Source: a virus. Taken from it: a DNA stretch of 41,489 bases. A program made the translations under genes and the position numbers. The notes beneath the pieces were generated by a model. It made no database searches. It was not told the DNA's origin and was given only the letters and a program-made list of their open reading frames with translations. Positions 32,651 to 40,757 of this stretch are shown here, piece after piece. Position 1 is the first letter of the stretch. Each line of letters begins with the position of its first letter. Where the stretch lies: positions 1 to 41,489 of the IMG/VR virus record IMGVR_UViG_3300022752_000142; one strand, given 5' to 3'.

Positions 32651-32796
32651 TAGTCTATCCTTGTGTAGTTGAGAATATTGCCTGCACCATATTGAGCTTC
32701 GCCAAGCATTTTGGCCTCATAATCATTGTTTGCCCAAATAATAGTTTCCGCTGTTTGTAAACTATTTAATCTTACCCATAATTTATATTTGTACAT
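32650..32796 (-). CDS. Small conserved phage protein, 48 residues
   Basis: MYKYKLWVRLNSLQTAETII and then NDYEAKMLGEAQYGAGNILN YTRID. The pattern YAAKxLAEAQYGxGNVLNYTRI is one I associate with small proteins of T4-like aquatic phages. It predicts a beta-beta-alpha-beta mini-fold. It sits in a chain of overlapping starts and stops (TAATG with the next gene), 2 bp after the 230-residue gene. Function unknown. Confidence 0.7.
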   Translation of the reverse strand: MYKYKLWVRLNSLQTAETIIWANNDYEAKMLGEAQYGAGNILNYTRID

Positions 32797-32798
32797 TT

Positions 32799-33491
32799 TT
32801 ACACCGTTGTAAATTTAAAACTAAGTACTGGGACATATCCACTAACTTCTGTAAAAGTAGCAGAACCACCTAATTGAGTGGGTATACCTGTAGTAGGACC
32901 ATCATTCCATCTGCCCCAATAAAATTTATTGAAAACTGTAACTATAGGATTTACCCCAACAAGTGCAGTTCTATTAGATGCTAACGATTTGAATATTCTA
33001 TAAAAAGGGCCGCCTACCATACCTAACAAAAAATATCTATTAGCAGATACCGAAAATAAAGTGTTTATAGAACGCTCATTTAACACATCCGCAGTATAGT
33101 TAACACTGCCTGCTGTAGAAATAACTGAATCTGCGCTAAAACTACCTAAAGTATCATTAGCTGTGGACGAAGATGCTCTTAAACTTATTGTATTTGAACC
33201 ACCTTGATATGGAACGAATCCCCATTTATTGGAAGCTACAGTTAATTGAATTGCTTGATGTGCATAAAATAATTGCCAAACTAATTGATTAGTATTATAA
33301 CCGCCTCCAAATAATCCGGGTCCACCTGTAATAGCTAAATCAGAATCAGTCGCTGTTTGACTTGTCCATGAATCAAAATAGGTTTCGCTAGTCCAATTAA
33401 ATGTAGATCCTAAGTCAACGTTTCCAGAAGGTATTGATAATACTGGTGCAAAAATATTTACGCCTGATAAGTTTGTACCAAAAACGTTCAT
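32799..33491 (-). CDS. Beta-rich virion-like protein, unknown
   Basis: 230 residues, no Cys, no signal peptide, rich in Ser, Thr, Asn and aromatic residues (FNWTSETYFDSWTSQTATDS, later FYWGRWNDGPTTG). The composition resembles receptor-binding head domains of phage fibres. It is overlapped by one base with the 130-residue gene, which together with the glycine-rich adhesin upstream suggests a cell-attachment module. I recognise no family. Confidence 0.6.
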   Translation of the reverse strand: MNVFGTNLSGVNIFAPVLSIPSGNVDLGSTFNWTSETYFDSWTSQTATDSDLAITGGPGLFGGGYNTNQLVWQLFYAHQAIQLTVASNKWGFVPYQGGSNTISLRASSSTANDTLGSFSADSVISTAGSVNYTADVLNERSINTLFSVSANRYFLLGMVGGPFYRIFKSLASNRTALVGVNPIVTVFNKFYWGRWNDGPTTGIPTQLGGSATFTEVSGYVPVLSFKFTTV

Positions 33492-33883
33492 TATAGAGTT
33501 TGGTCACTTCCCTCATTTATATCAAATACTTTCCAAGACAAACTAGGTTCATCCCAATAGACAGGCTGACCATCACCATCTAACATTGGAACGGGTGCGA
33601 TCCAAGTGCAGGTATTTTCATCTAAAACCCAAGAAGGAAAAGGCTTGGGGGGAATAAAGGCATCTAGTACAGGATCATATGTATATCCTATACCGGCATA
33701 ATTTTTTCTAAAAGGAGTTCCGCCGTTCCTATGCTCATTGGCGAAAGTATTATAACTTGTACGTTTTGCCTTATAGTATTCCTCCCAGTCCATAGGCATA
33801 TCTTGGTAAAGTTCATTCTCATCTTTACCTACAAAAACTTGAATTACAATATTATTTTCGTCTAAAACTGCATAGTGTGCCAT
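33491..33883 (-). CDS. Conserved phage protein of fibre regions, unknown
   Basis: 130 residues. The pattern AHYAVLDENNIVIQVFVG, then RTSYNTFANEHRNGGTPFRK NYAGIGYTYD and FIPPKPFPSWVLDENTCTW, is widespread in aquatic phages next to tail-fibre genes. The end is Trp/Pro-rich. It may be a fibre accessory or adhesin-capping protein, but its function is unproved. It shares one base with the following gene and starts 18 bp after the 2OG oxygenase gene. Confidence 0.75.
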   Translation of the reverse strand: MAHYAVLDENNIVIQVFVGKDENELYQDMPMDWEEYYKAKRTSYNTFANEHRNGGTPFRKNYAGIGYTYDPVLDAFIPPKPFPSWVLDENTCTWIAPVPMLDGDGQPVYWDEPSLSWKVFDINEGSDQTL

Positions 33884-33901
33884 ATCCTACCTATTAAATT
33901 A

Positions 33902-34468
33902 TTACCAAACCCAAGAAACAAATGAATATCTTGTTCCTTTAGTTACTGGTGCTACTCTATGAGGGTATAAAAAATTACTAGGAAAAACTATTACAGAACC
34001 TGCGGGAAAATCTATTATTTCATTCTCCCACATTATAAACTCTCCGCCTTTGTAGTTATCGTTTAAGCATCCGACAATACTTAATGTTGGAATGCCTTTT
34101 CTTTGGCCATCAAACATACTATGTATATGGTCGCAATGCATATGCATTTCAGTGTCTGTATCATACTTATTAAATCTAACACTAGTATAACCTGACCAAG
34201 AATTATACCAAGGATAATTGAATTCTTCTATATATTTTTTTATGGTGAACCATAACTTATCTTGTATAATCTTTTTTTCATCAGATTCATCATGTGAAAT
34301 AGACAACTCATTACTAAATTGTATATTTTTATCATTTATATAATCATAAAAGGTATGAGTCGTCCAATTGAATTTTTTTATTTTTTTAACAGTTTTTTTA
34401 CAAAAATCTAAATCAAATTCATTAGTGTATATTTTTAAATAATCTTTCAAATTCATAGGCATTGTCAT
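33902..34468 (-). CDS. 2OG-Fe(II) oxygenase, prolyl-hydroxylase-like
   Basis: 188 residues. Iron ligands HxD at MHCDH (around 114-118) and H at YPHRVAPV; R in KGTRYSFVSWVW would bind 2-oxoglutarate. GGEFIMWENEIIDFPAGSVI VFPS is the usual double-stranded beta-helix core. The family hydroxylates proteins or small molecules; the target is unknown, though the neighbouring glycine/proline-containing adhesin is a possible substrate. The ATG overlaps the upstream oxygenase stop by 4 bp. Confidence 0.85.
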   Translation of the reverse strand: MTMPMNLKDYLKIYTNEFDLDFCKKTVKKIKKFNWTTHTFYDYINDKNIQFSNELSISHDESDEKKIIQDKLWFTIKKYIEEFNYPWYNSWSGYTSVRFNKYDTDTEMHMHCDHIHSMFDGQRKGIPTLSIVGCLNDNYKGGEFIMWENEIIDFPAGSVIVFPSNFLYPHRVAPVTKGTRYSFVSWVW

Positions 34469-35064
34469 AAATATAATCCTGTCATATCTAAATTTTCACC
34501 AATTTGCCCTACAGGAAAAGTATTGAAGGATAAACTAACTCTTAAATTATCACCTTGTTTAGATTCAACACAATGTGTAAAACTAGAAGGAAATAAAATT
34601 AATTTTCCTGTTTTAACCGAAAACCACCAAGTTTTTGAATTGTACATATTCCAGTTTTTCGGGCGAATATCTATTTGTTCATATTTATTTTTAAAAAATA
34701 CTATTTTATCTAATTCTTCATTTGCATCTATGTAAAAAACTCCTGATACTAATGAATTTGGATGTTCATGTTTGTGATGGTACTCTCCAGGTTTAGTATA
34801 GTTTAACCATGATTGAGTTATTCTTAGTTTTACATCGTGTAAAGGACAATATATTTCTTGAAAATATTTATCTACACATGATTGTACAAAAATATTTAAT
34901 TGTTTAACTTTTGAATTTTGTAATATTAAAAAATCTTTACTTGTTGTATTTCCAGTATTTGGTCGAGTCTCTTGATTCATCAGAAATGATAATTCTGATT
35001 TCTTAAAATTTCTGTCTAAATCAAAAAATGCCAAAGGTATTGGAAACATATTTTGTATTTCCAT
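34465..35064 (-). CDS. 2OG-Fe(II) oxygenase, TIGR02466/2OG-FeII_Oxy_5 type
   Basis: 199 residues. The pattern SWLNYTKPGEYHHKHEHPNS LVSGVFYID, then KLILFPSSFTHCVESKQGDN LRVSLSFNT is the signature of this family, with H in EHP, H in FTHC and R in LRVS as metal and cosubstrate ligands. Members are common in aquatic T4-like phages, often in pairs near tail genes. It is between the adhesin and the second oxygenase, with a 4 bp overlap, so the two enzymes are translated together. Confidence 0.88.
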   Translation of the reverse strand: MEIQNMFPIPLAFFDLDRNFKKSELSFLMNQETRPNTGNTTSKDFLILQNSKVKQLNIFVQSCVDKYFQEIYCPLHDVKLRITQSWLNYTKPGEYHHKHEHPNSLVSGVFYIDANEELDKIVFFKNKYEQIDIRPKNWNMYNSKTWWFSVKTGKLILFPSSFTHCVESKQGDNLRVSLSFNTFPVGQIGENLDMTGLYL

Positions 35065-35075
35065 ATCAAATCACC

Positions 35076-35966
35076 TTAACTAATTGTTACTGTATCGGTT
35101 GGTCCTGCTGCTGTAACTCTATAAATCGTATAACCAGGTGAGGCAGTTGTATTAGCAGTGCTTGTTACACCTGCAGAAAATGTAGCTGTTTTAGGAGTAG
35201 GTAAAGTGAAAATAATAACGCCTGAGCCCCCGGAACCACCTAGACCTCCACCTCCGCCACCGGTATTAATTACACCCGAAGTGCCAGGAAATACTGGAAC
35301 TGCTGCCCCGTCTCCGCCCGAAACGCCCGGAGTTCCAGGCCCTCCTATGCCGCCCGTTGGGACTCCGCGACCACCACCCCCGCCCGCATAAACCACTGAC
35401 ACACCAGTAATGGGGTTAGCTAAGCCTAAACCACCTGAACCACCGAAGGCATCAACATCAGTACCTCCATTACCACCTACACCCCCTGCTCCACCACCAC
35501 CGCCACCACCTGCGGCGGTTGGACTACCGGCAGTGCCCCCATTATTGCCTTGAGAGGGAGAAGTTGCTGGTGTATTACCTGCGCCCCCAGCTCCGCCTGC
35601 TGGGTTGCCTCCACCTCCAGAGCCTCCACTACCTCCTGCCCCCGCAAGGCCTAGACCACCCCGTCCACCGCCTGCGGATGTAATAGATAAAGCGGAAAAT
35701 ATAGAAGAGCCTCCTTGAGTACCGCTTCCTCCGCCTGCGCCAACAGTGATAGGGTAACTACCAGCATTTACAGAAACGTTTGAACCTATGCGATACCCGC
35801 CAGCACCACCACCGCCACTAGTAAAGGAAAAAGGAGAAGGTGAAGGGTTTCCCCCGCCGCCGCCACCACCAACCACTAAATAAGTTACCGGTATAGGTGG
35901 AGGTGGAAAACTCACTCTTTTTAAATTTCTAATAACTTTAAGGTTTTTAAGTACAATGTCAGTCAT
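35076..35966 (-). CDS. Glycine-rich adhesin (polyglycine II type)
   Basis: 296 residues, more than a third Gly. After a basic N-terminus (VLKNLKVIRNLKRVSF), residues 28-70 (YLVVGGGGGGG, then GGAGGYRIGSNVSVNAGSYP ITVGAGGG) and repeated GG-rich blocks to about 250 fit the glycine-rich domains of phage tip adhesins such as Salmonella phage S16 gp38, which pack as polyglycine II helices. The C-terminus (TLPTPKTATFSAG... VTIS) is beta-rich. It would bind the host receptor. The gene is markedly GC-richer than its surroundings because of Gly and Pro codons. It is the first gene behind a TATAAATA promoter. Confidence 0.75.
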   Translation of the reverse strand: MTDIVLKNLKVIRNLKRVSFPPPPIPVTYLVVGGGGGGGNPSPSPFSFTSGGGGAGGYRIGSNVSVNAGSYPITVGAGGGSGTQGGSSIFSALSITSAGGGRGGLGLAGAGGSGGSGGGGNPAGGAGGAGNTPATSPSQGNNGGTAGSPTAAGGGGGGGAGGVGGNGGTDVDAFGGSGGLGLANPITGVSVVYAGGGGGRGVPTGGIGGPGTPGVSGGDGAAVPVFPGTSGVINTGGGGGGLGGSGGSGVIIFTLPTPKTATFSAGVTSTANTTASPGYTIYRVTAAGPTDTVTIS

Positions 35967-35990
35967 GTAAAGCTCCGAGGACTTTAAAGA

Positions 35991-35998
35991 TATTTATA
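35991..35998 (-). promoter_or_regulatory. T4-type late promoter of the adhesin-oxygenase-Isc-lysis operon
   Basis: Exact TATAAATA on the minus strand, 25 bp before the adhesin ATG at 35966. The TAA in the motif is the stop of phoH (35994-35996). Confidence 0.75.
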
Positions 35999-36740
35999 TT
36001 CCTCCATACTGTTCCTCATAATTTAATCTGGCTAAAATATACTCTTTAACTAAATTAGATCTTACTATATCTTCTACACCAAACTCAAATATTTTAAAAG
36101 AAGGCATCATGTCTGCAATAACCATAAATTTTTTGAGACCAGACATATCTGTTTTCTTATATAAATCTGTTTGCCTAAAATCTCCACAAAAAATTATTTT
36201 TGATCTTTCACCTATTCTAGTGAATATTGAGTTAAGTTCCATGTCTGTCATATTTTGACATTCATCTACAATAATAATAGAATTGTCTAAGGTAATACCT
36301 CTGACAAATGACGTTATCAAAAATTGTATTGCTCCTTGTTCATTTAATCTTTGATATGCATCGTGTCGACCAAATAAATCATAACAAATATCTATATAGG
36401 GCTCAGTGTATACTTCTGTTTTTTCTTTTTCGTCTCCAGGCAAATGTCCTATCTCTCTACTAGGTACTGCTGATCTAACTATAACTACTTTTTCGAAAGG
36501 ATTGGATTTATCAAGAACCTCCTCTAATGCGTGATATAATGCGATAAATGTTTTTCCTGTTCCTGCCACACCATGTAATAGCATAGCATTTGATTTACTA
36601 TAATGTTCAAAAAATCTCCTTTGATTTTCTGTCAATGGCTCAATTACTTTTAACTGATCTAATCTTATCTTTAGTTTATTATTTACTAAAGTAATTTGAG
36701 GTTCAAGCGTTTGTAATTGATTTTGTTTTTGTTTTGCCAT
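35994..36740 (-). CDS. phoH: PhoH-like ATPase
   Basis: 248 residues, a single PhoH domain with Walker A GVAGTGKT around 58-65 and Walker B IIIVDECQN around 156-164, plus the family phrases RSAVPSREIGHLPGDEKEK and GDFRQTDLY. PhoH proteins are NTPases or helicase-like proteins tied to RNA; they are frequent in aquatic T4-like phages and have an unknown role in infection. The ATG is preceded by GAGGG, and a GC-rich hairpin lies upstream. Confidence 0.93.
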   Translation of the reverse strand: MAKQKQNQLQTLEPQITLVNNKLKIRLDQLKVIEPLTENQRRFFEHYSKSNAMLLHGVAGTGKTFIALYHALEEVLDKSNPFEKVVIVRSAVPSREIGHLPGDEKEKTEVYTEPYIDICYDLFGRHDAYQRLNEQGAIQFLITSFVRGITLDNSIIIVDECQNMTDMELNSIFTRIGERSKIIFCGDFRQTDLYKKTDMSGLKKFMVIADMMPSFKIFEFGVEDIVRSNLVKEYILARLNYEEQYGGI

Positions 36741-36762
36741 GTAGCCCTCTTAAAAAGTAAGT

Positions 36763-36790
36763 GAGGGCAACAGCGTTAACTATTGCCCTC
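36763..36790 (-). terminator. Hairpin between the zinc-ribbon gene and phoH, possible terminator
   Basis: GAGGGCAA and TTGCCCTC form an 8 bp stem with a 12 bp loop. On the minus strand it is followed by ACTTACTTTTT, so it may stop or attenuate read-through from the gene upstream. Confidence 0.5.
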
Positions 36791-36814
36791 CAGGAGATAA
36801 AAAAGAAAAGTCAT

Positions 36815-37075
36815 TTATCGTCTAGATAATTTGTTCGCCAAGTTACTTCGATAGTTATTGCTATGTATCTTAGACAGAACTTCTCTAAAACCATCGTCCA
36901 CCGTTCTGACCCCTAGACGAACCGAGTCTCCTATTGCGGCGGAGGACGATTGAAAATGAGATTGGTTATTTTTAGATTTACATTCTGGACACTCTTGATT
37001 TGTTCTTTCAGTCATAGAACAATACACATTAAATACGTGGCCACAATCATCACACTTTAGATCATAAAATGGCAT
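36815..37075 (-). CDS. FmdB-type zinc-ribbon protein
   Basis: 86 residues from the ATG at 37075. MPFYDLKCDDCGHVFNVYCS and the later CPECKSKN give two CxxC pairs, the FmdB/regulatory zinc-ribbon pattern (MPxYxYxCxxCG...). The C-terminus is basic (SNLANKLSRR). The function is probably nucleic acid or partner binding. It overlaps the previous gene by 14 bp. Confidence 0.8.
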   Translation of the reverse strand: MPFYDLKCDDCGHVFNVYCSMTERTNQECPECKSKNNQSHFQSSSAAIGDSVRLGVRTVDDGFREVLSKIHSNNYRSNLANKLSRR

Positions 37076-37613
37076 TAGGCACCTGCATAAAATTTGGTAT
37101 AGGTCGTTTTTTCCATGATGCCAAATGCTGCTTGGCACCTACGTAATAATTTATATATGATCTGATGCTATCTCCAGACACTTTATATTGATCAGGCATA
37201 GCAGGGGTTGGCTCAGTAAAAGGACCTTTAGGAATATTCATCGGATAAGGATAAAAATGTGTCATCAATCTTTCTGCTGAATGATGTTTACCATATCTAT
37301 GGGTATATTCTTGTAGGAGGTAAAACCAAAGCCTGTACAACCATTTATAATTTTCATTAGATGCTCTAGTCCAAATACCCGAAGGATGGAGAATATGGCT
37401 TGCCTTCCATAACATATTTTCTCGTTCATCTGGTAATAACCAACGTTTAATATTTCTATTGTTGGCAGTCTTACCATAATATTCTTTGCCGTCTAGTACT
37501 CTATGGGCAGTAGACATTAGCTGCCCATATTCTAGAATCATTTTTACAACATGCTTGTCATTATGTAGTTTAGCACACTCTGCGGGATCAGAGTGCAGAT
37601 AAAAAATATTCAC
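37062..37613 (-). CDS. Conserved T4-like phage protein, unknown
   Basis: 183 residues. NDKHVVKMILEYGQLMSTAH (around 18-37) and the end YINYYVGAKQHLASWKKRPI PNFM are conserved in a family I know only as hypothetical proteins of aquatic T4-like phages. Rich in His, Trp and Tyr. A distant link to nucleotide-modifying or DNA glycosylase-like enzymes cannot be supported. An internal sigma70 promoter at 37722-37750 would drive this gene. The ATG overlaps the previous stop by 4 bp. Confidence 0.75.
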   Translation of the reverse strand: MNIFYLHSDPAECAKLHNDKHVVKMILEYGQLMSTAHRVLDGKEYYGKTANNRNIKRWLLPDERENMLWKASHILHPSGIWTRASNENYKWLYRLWFYLLQEYTHRYGKHHSAERLMTHFYPYPMNIPKGPFTEPTPAMPDQYKVSGDSIRSYINYYVGAKQHLASWKKRPIPNFMQVPNAIL

Positions 37614-37894
37614 ATATACTCCCTTAAAGGAATTTCTTCAACATTGGATAAAATTTTAGTTATAAGTTTTTCGGCTGTGAAAGAAAATAATTTACTTTCC
37701 TTAGCTTCTCTTAATGAGTTAATTATAATAATAGGATCAGTTTTTGTCAAGTTATCTTGACAAACTTTATAATGTAAATTACTAAAATGATTAACTACTA
37801 GAATAGTTATTTCTATTTCCTCATCTGTATACAGAGGAATTTTGTAACCTTTAGTAAAATTAATATCAGGAAATTTTAATATTTTGGCCGGCAT
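37610..37894 (-). CDS. Small hypothetical protein
   Basis: 94 residues with a mixed alpha/beta pattern (YTDEEIEITILVVNHFSNLH, then PIIIINSLREAKESKLFSFT), no Cys pattern and no membrane segment. The ATG lies 19 bp after a TATAAATA late promoter; a perfect sigma70 promoter is embedded in its coding sequence. No family recognised. Codon use is like that of the neighbours. Confidence 0.65.
   Translation of the reverse strand: MPAKILKFPDINFTKGYKIPLYTDEEIEITILVVNHFSNLHYKVCQDNLTKTDPIIIINSLREAKESKLFSFTAEKLITKILSNVEEIPLREYM
37722..37750 (-). promoter_or_regulatory. Perfect sigma70 promoter inside the 94-residue gene
   Basis: Minus strand TTGACA (37745-37750), 17 bp, TATAAT (37722-37727), about 110 bp before the ATG at 37613. 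The -35 box belongs to an inverted repeat TTGTCAAG/CTTGACAA (37744-37763 region). Confidence 0.75.
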
Positions 37895-37912
37895 TTTTTG
37901 CGAGTATATTTG

Positions 37913-37920
37913 TATTTATA
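37913..37920 (-). promoter_or_regulatory. T4-type late promoter
   Basis: Exact TATAAATA on the minus strand in the 39 bp gap, 19 bp before the ATG at 37894. The short distance leaves a very short leader. Confidence 0.65.
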
Positions 37921-37933
37921 TCTCGCATGCCTT

Positions 37934-38560
37934 TTAGTCCCATAATCCTCGATAGTATTTACCAAATAGACGAAGCCCGTTTTCGATGCGTTTTTCATGC
38001 GCATCCAAACCTTCTCTATCAACTTTGATAGCCTCCATATGATCTTTAAAATTATCAAATTTTTCTGTTGGATGCGTAAAAAATTGTTTAGTACTATCTT
38101 CCATAGCAATTTGCTCAAAGGTCCAGATTAATTCATCCATGACCCAATCCCAACGCTTAAAATGATTTTCATCTACGTCATAATCATTTTCTTTAGGGGG
38201 AGCAGTAGTGGATTTAAGATGTTCAGGGACATCCTCATCATCAACTTGGGGAGCACCATGTTTGGTTGCATGAAGTTGTTTAATCATGGGGACAATAATC
38301 ATTGCAAGGGTATGATCCATACCCCACGTGTCCCATTTATCAATATGAATTTTGATATTACGTTGTCTTTTGCTTTGAACCCACTCACAGAAATCATTTA
38401 CCCAAGTAGATGCCAACCACTCTGATAACTTATCATGTAGGCGATAATCCCAACGTTTTTCTAGTTCATCGCTTGGATATTTCTCGTGCCAAAAGAACAA
38501 AGCATCGACAATTTGATATGGACCGATCCAATTTTTATATGGACCTATTTTTACTTTCAT
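37934..38560 (-). CDS. Conserved T4-like phage protein, unknown
   Basis: 208 residues, unusually rich in Trp, His and acidic residues. N-terminus MKVKIGPYKNWIGPYQIVDA LFFW, then TWGMDHTLAMIIVPMIKQLH and an acidic linker. The end GLRLFGKYYRGLWD is also distinctive. I know the pattern as a hypothetical protein family of aquatic T4-like phages but no function. It is overlapped by 4 bp with the previous gene and followed by a late promoter. Confidence 0.75.
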   Translation of the reverse strand: MKVKIGPYKNWIGPYQIVDALFFWHEKYPSDELEKRWDYRLHDKLSEWLASTWVNDFCEWVQSKRQRNIKIHIDKWDTWGMDHTLAMIIVPMIKQLHATKHGAPQVDDEDVPEHLKSTTAPPKENDYDVDENHFKRWDWVMDELIWTFEQIAMEDSTKQFFTHPTEKFDNFKDHMEAIKVDREGLDAHEKRIENGLRLFGKYYRGLWD

Positions 38561-38871
38561 TTTTGTATAGCTACTCTAAGTAATTGAACTTGATCTGAAG
38601 GCGCAATGTAAACATGAGCCATATATTGAGTTTCATATGTTTTTGGATCTACAAATTTTGTAAACTTTATAAAATTATCTTGAATCAGTTTATCCGCAAT
38701 AAATCTTGATAATTTTTCTTTTATTTCTTCAGCTGGATTATCACTAGTTATTGTGGCCAAAGCAGGTTGAGTATATCTAGCAGCTAATAGTTTACCTTGA
38801 ATAGGTATGTCTTTATATGTATAACTTATCTCAGAATAATCATCCTTATACTGATTTGGCCAATTCATCAT
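38557..38871 (-). CDS. Hypothetical protein
   Basis: 104 residues, alpha/beta, starting MMNWPNQYKDDYSEISYTYK with the first or second ATG. A helix around 47-65 (PAEEIKEKLSRFIADKLIQD) is followed by two strands. It overlaps the upstream gene by 26 bp and the next by 4 bp, so it is part of a coupled chain leading from DNA ligase. No family recognised. Confidence 0.6.
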   Translation of the reverse strand: MMNWPNQYKDDYSEISYTYKDIPIQGKLLAARYTQPALATITSDNPAEEIKEKLSRFIADKLIQDNFIKFTKFVDPKTYETQYMAHVYIAPSDQVQLLRVAIQK

Positions 38872-39277
38872 TTACTTCTCCTCTGAATACTCTACATTTC
38901 CAATGTCCATAGTCTGTTTGTGACAACGTATAGGTTAAATTCTTTAAGCCTTTTAATTTATCAATAGAAGATATTTGAAGATTTGCTATTAAATATGGAT
39001 CCTCTACATCACCGATTGCGAATTCATGTAAAAACTCTCCATGAGATTTTTCTTCTTCCTTTTTAGGATCCCTTAATAATTTCCATGTATCATTAAAAGC
39101 CTCAGATAAACTATTATCAATTAATTCAAATTGATCTGATAATTCGTATAAAACTGTTTTTATTTCATCCTTCGACATTTCCTCAGCAGAAATACTTAAT
39201 GCCTTAAGCATTTTAATTCTAGTATGTAATTCCATGAGATTAGTTTCAAGAGTAGAAAGTGGTCTTTGTAATTTCAT
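38846..39277 (-). CDS. Hypothetical protein downstream of DNA ligase
   Basis: 143 residues. The N-terminal 75 residues are helical with coiled-coil character (STLETNLMELHTRIKMLKAL, later LYELSDQFELIDNSLSEAFN); the C-terminal end is beta-rich (LTYTLSQTDYGHWKCRVF). It overlaps the ligase stop by 4 bp. No known family; the location suggests a replication-linked role, as inference only. Confidence 0.6.
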   Translation of the reverse strand: MKLQRPLSTLETNLMELHTRIKMLKALSISAEEMSKDEIKTVLYELSDQFELIDNSLSEAFNDTWKLLRDPKKEEEKSHGEFLHEFAIGDVEDPYLIANLQISSIDKLKGLKNLTYTLSQTDYGHWKCRVFRGEVNDELAKSV

Positions 39278-40605
39278 TTAATCCTCTTACTATCATCAGC
39301 AACATTTTTATCTTCGCGTAATTCAATAAAAGTCGGCAAGAATAAACTTTCTACGTTGCCACCTTTGTCCTGAATACGAGCATTATATTTGACTGTGGCG
39401 ATCTTTCCTACAGTATAGTCAACCGTAAACATATCTCGTTGTTCATCGGAATACCCTGAACCAACATTTACTCGAATCGCACCATCCGCTGATTCACAAA
39501 TTAATGCGCCAAGACGATTTTTATTCTTACCAGTACCTTTTTCCCAACCAACAATCATTAGATCGCATTCAAGTTCTGCTTTAAATTTAACTTGATCTTT
39601 ACTTCGTTTGTCTTCCCAAATACCATGCATGGACTTAAGAATAATACCTTCTTGCCCTTCATCCAAAAACTTATTAAATAACTTATCTGCAGTATATTGA
39701 TTATCTACTACAATAGTTTCCACAATGTTAATTAGATTCTTAAGAGCAGACTTTTTTTGAAACTTAGCATGTTTATCAACTAATTCGCTGAAACGAGTCT
39801 TGTATGGAACATTGTATTTGCCTTCGAGAAAACCATTAATAGGAATCACATCCCATAAAGTAGCACGAACCATCTCGCCTTCTTTTTGAGACTGGGTACC
39901 TTTAATTGCTTTGGTAAGAATACCATTGCCTGTTTTACGATCAAGTGGTTTGCCTGCACTATCAACAACTAAAAGCTCACCATCAAATACACAATCAATA
40001 CCGTAAACTTCTGCAAAGTGAATAAATGCTTTACCAAATAAATCTGAAGCAATATCTAATTGTCTACCATTGCGACTTCTAAATTCTACTTTTCCACCAC
40101 GGACGATAGCGTTGAAGCGCATGCCATCCAACTTAAGCTGGACATAGGACGGGAATCCAATTTTATCGACAAGCTTCTGTTCGAATCCAGAAGCCAACAT
40201 GACTGGGTAGGTTTTGATAAGACCCGGCCAGATTTTGTTGATAGTGGGTTCACCGACTCCGCAACGAAGGTCTTGTTTGATGATCCTCTCAATAACGCTG
40301 GCATCTTTTTCATTTAGCGATTCCAAAATATAGGTTAGGTGTTCAATGGCGGCGTTGCCTGTCTTTTTACGAGTAGCGAATTCTTTTTCAAGTTCATTCA
40401 TTGCCCAATATAAGGTCGGAACAGGGATATAGACTTTGGATTGATATACTGGGATTTTTCGAATATAAAAACTAATCATCGGATCATATGCTAAACGAAA
40501 TGCATTTTTAAGTACATCGTTGCCAGCATGTTGCTGAAGAATCGCTTCTTTGGCCAGACGTGAACTATCTGCAGCAAGAGCTTCTAGAATTTCAAATACA
40601 GTCAT
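39274..40605 (-). CDS. gp30: ATP-dependent DNA ligase, gp30-type
   Basis: 443 residues (T4 ligase has 487). Motif I VQLKLDGMRFN gives the adenylated Lys at K158. Later motifs are visible: FDGELLVVD (III/IIIa), EGIILKSMHGIW (IV), and QVKFKAELECDLMIVGW (V), followed by an OB-type end. An N-terminal helical domain (1-140) contains RIIKQDLRCGVGEPTINKIW P. The enzyme seals nicks in replication and repair using ATP. It begins 11 bp after the small gene at 40617 in the cluster read from the sigma70 promoter at 40776-40804. Confidence 0.95.
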   Translation of the reverse strand: MTVFEILEALAADSSRLAKEAILQQHAGNDVLKNAFRLAYDPMISFYIRKIPVYQSKVYIPVPTLYWAMNELEKEFATRKKTGNAAIEHLTYILESLNEKDASVIERIIKQDLRCGVGEPTINKIWPGLIKTYPVMLASGFEQKLVDKIGFPSYVQLKLDGMRFNAIVRGGKVEFRSRNGRQLDIASDLFGKAFIHFAEVYGIDCVFDGELLVVDSAGKPLDRKTGNGILTKAIKGTQSQKEGEMVRATLWDVIPINGFLEGKYNVPYKTRFSELVDKHAKFQKKSALKNLINIVETIVVDNQYTADKLFNKFLDEGQEGIILKSMHGIWEDKRSKDQVKFKAELECDLMIVGWEKGTGKNKNRLGALICESADGAIRVNVGSGYSDEQRDMFTVDYTVGKIATVKYNARIQDKGGNVESLFLPTFIELREDKNVADDSKRIK

Positions 40606-40616
40606 CTTATTACCTA

Positions 40617-40757
40617 TTAAGAATAAAATACGTTGGCTTGTTTATCATTCTTCATTTTGCGCTTATACGCAGTCTTGTCCTCTACGATACGAGGACGATA
40701 CTTTGGCGTACGAAGGTCTTTTGCTATAGGATTACGTCTTTTTCCGGTTTTCATCAT
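40617..40757 (-). CDS. Small basic protein before DNA ligase
   Basis: 46 residues when started at the ATGATG at 40752-40757, which is directly behind GGAGAAG; a longer frame would begin inside the promoter. The sequence (MKTGKRRNPIAKDLRTPKYR PRIVEDKTAYKRK) follows a pattern RNPxAKxLRTPxxRxRVVxxK known from small basic T4-like phage proteins of unknown role. More than a third of residues are Lys or Arg, so nucleic acid binding is likely. Confidence 0.75.
   Translation of the reverse strand: MMKTGKRRNPIAKDLRTPKYRPRIVEDKTAYKRKMKNDKQANVFYS

Noticed and set aside
35158-35391. Proline-rich open frame antisense to the glycine-rich adhesin
   Set aside because: Mirror image of GGN/CCN codons in the adhesin gene, no start signals.
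35076-35966. GC-rich segment as a sign of recent horizontal transfer
   Set aside because: The higher GC is explained by Gly (GGN) and Pro (CCN) codons; third positions remain mixed as in neighbouring genes.
37742-37765. Inverted repeat considered as a terminator
   Set aside because: AT-rich short stem without a T run; it coincides with a perfect promoter instead.
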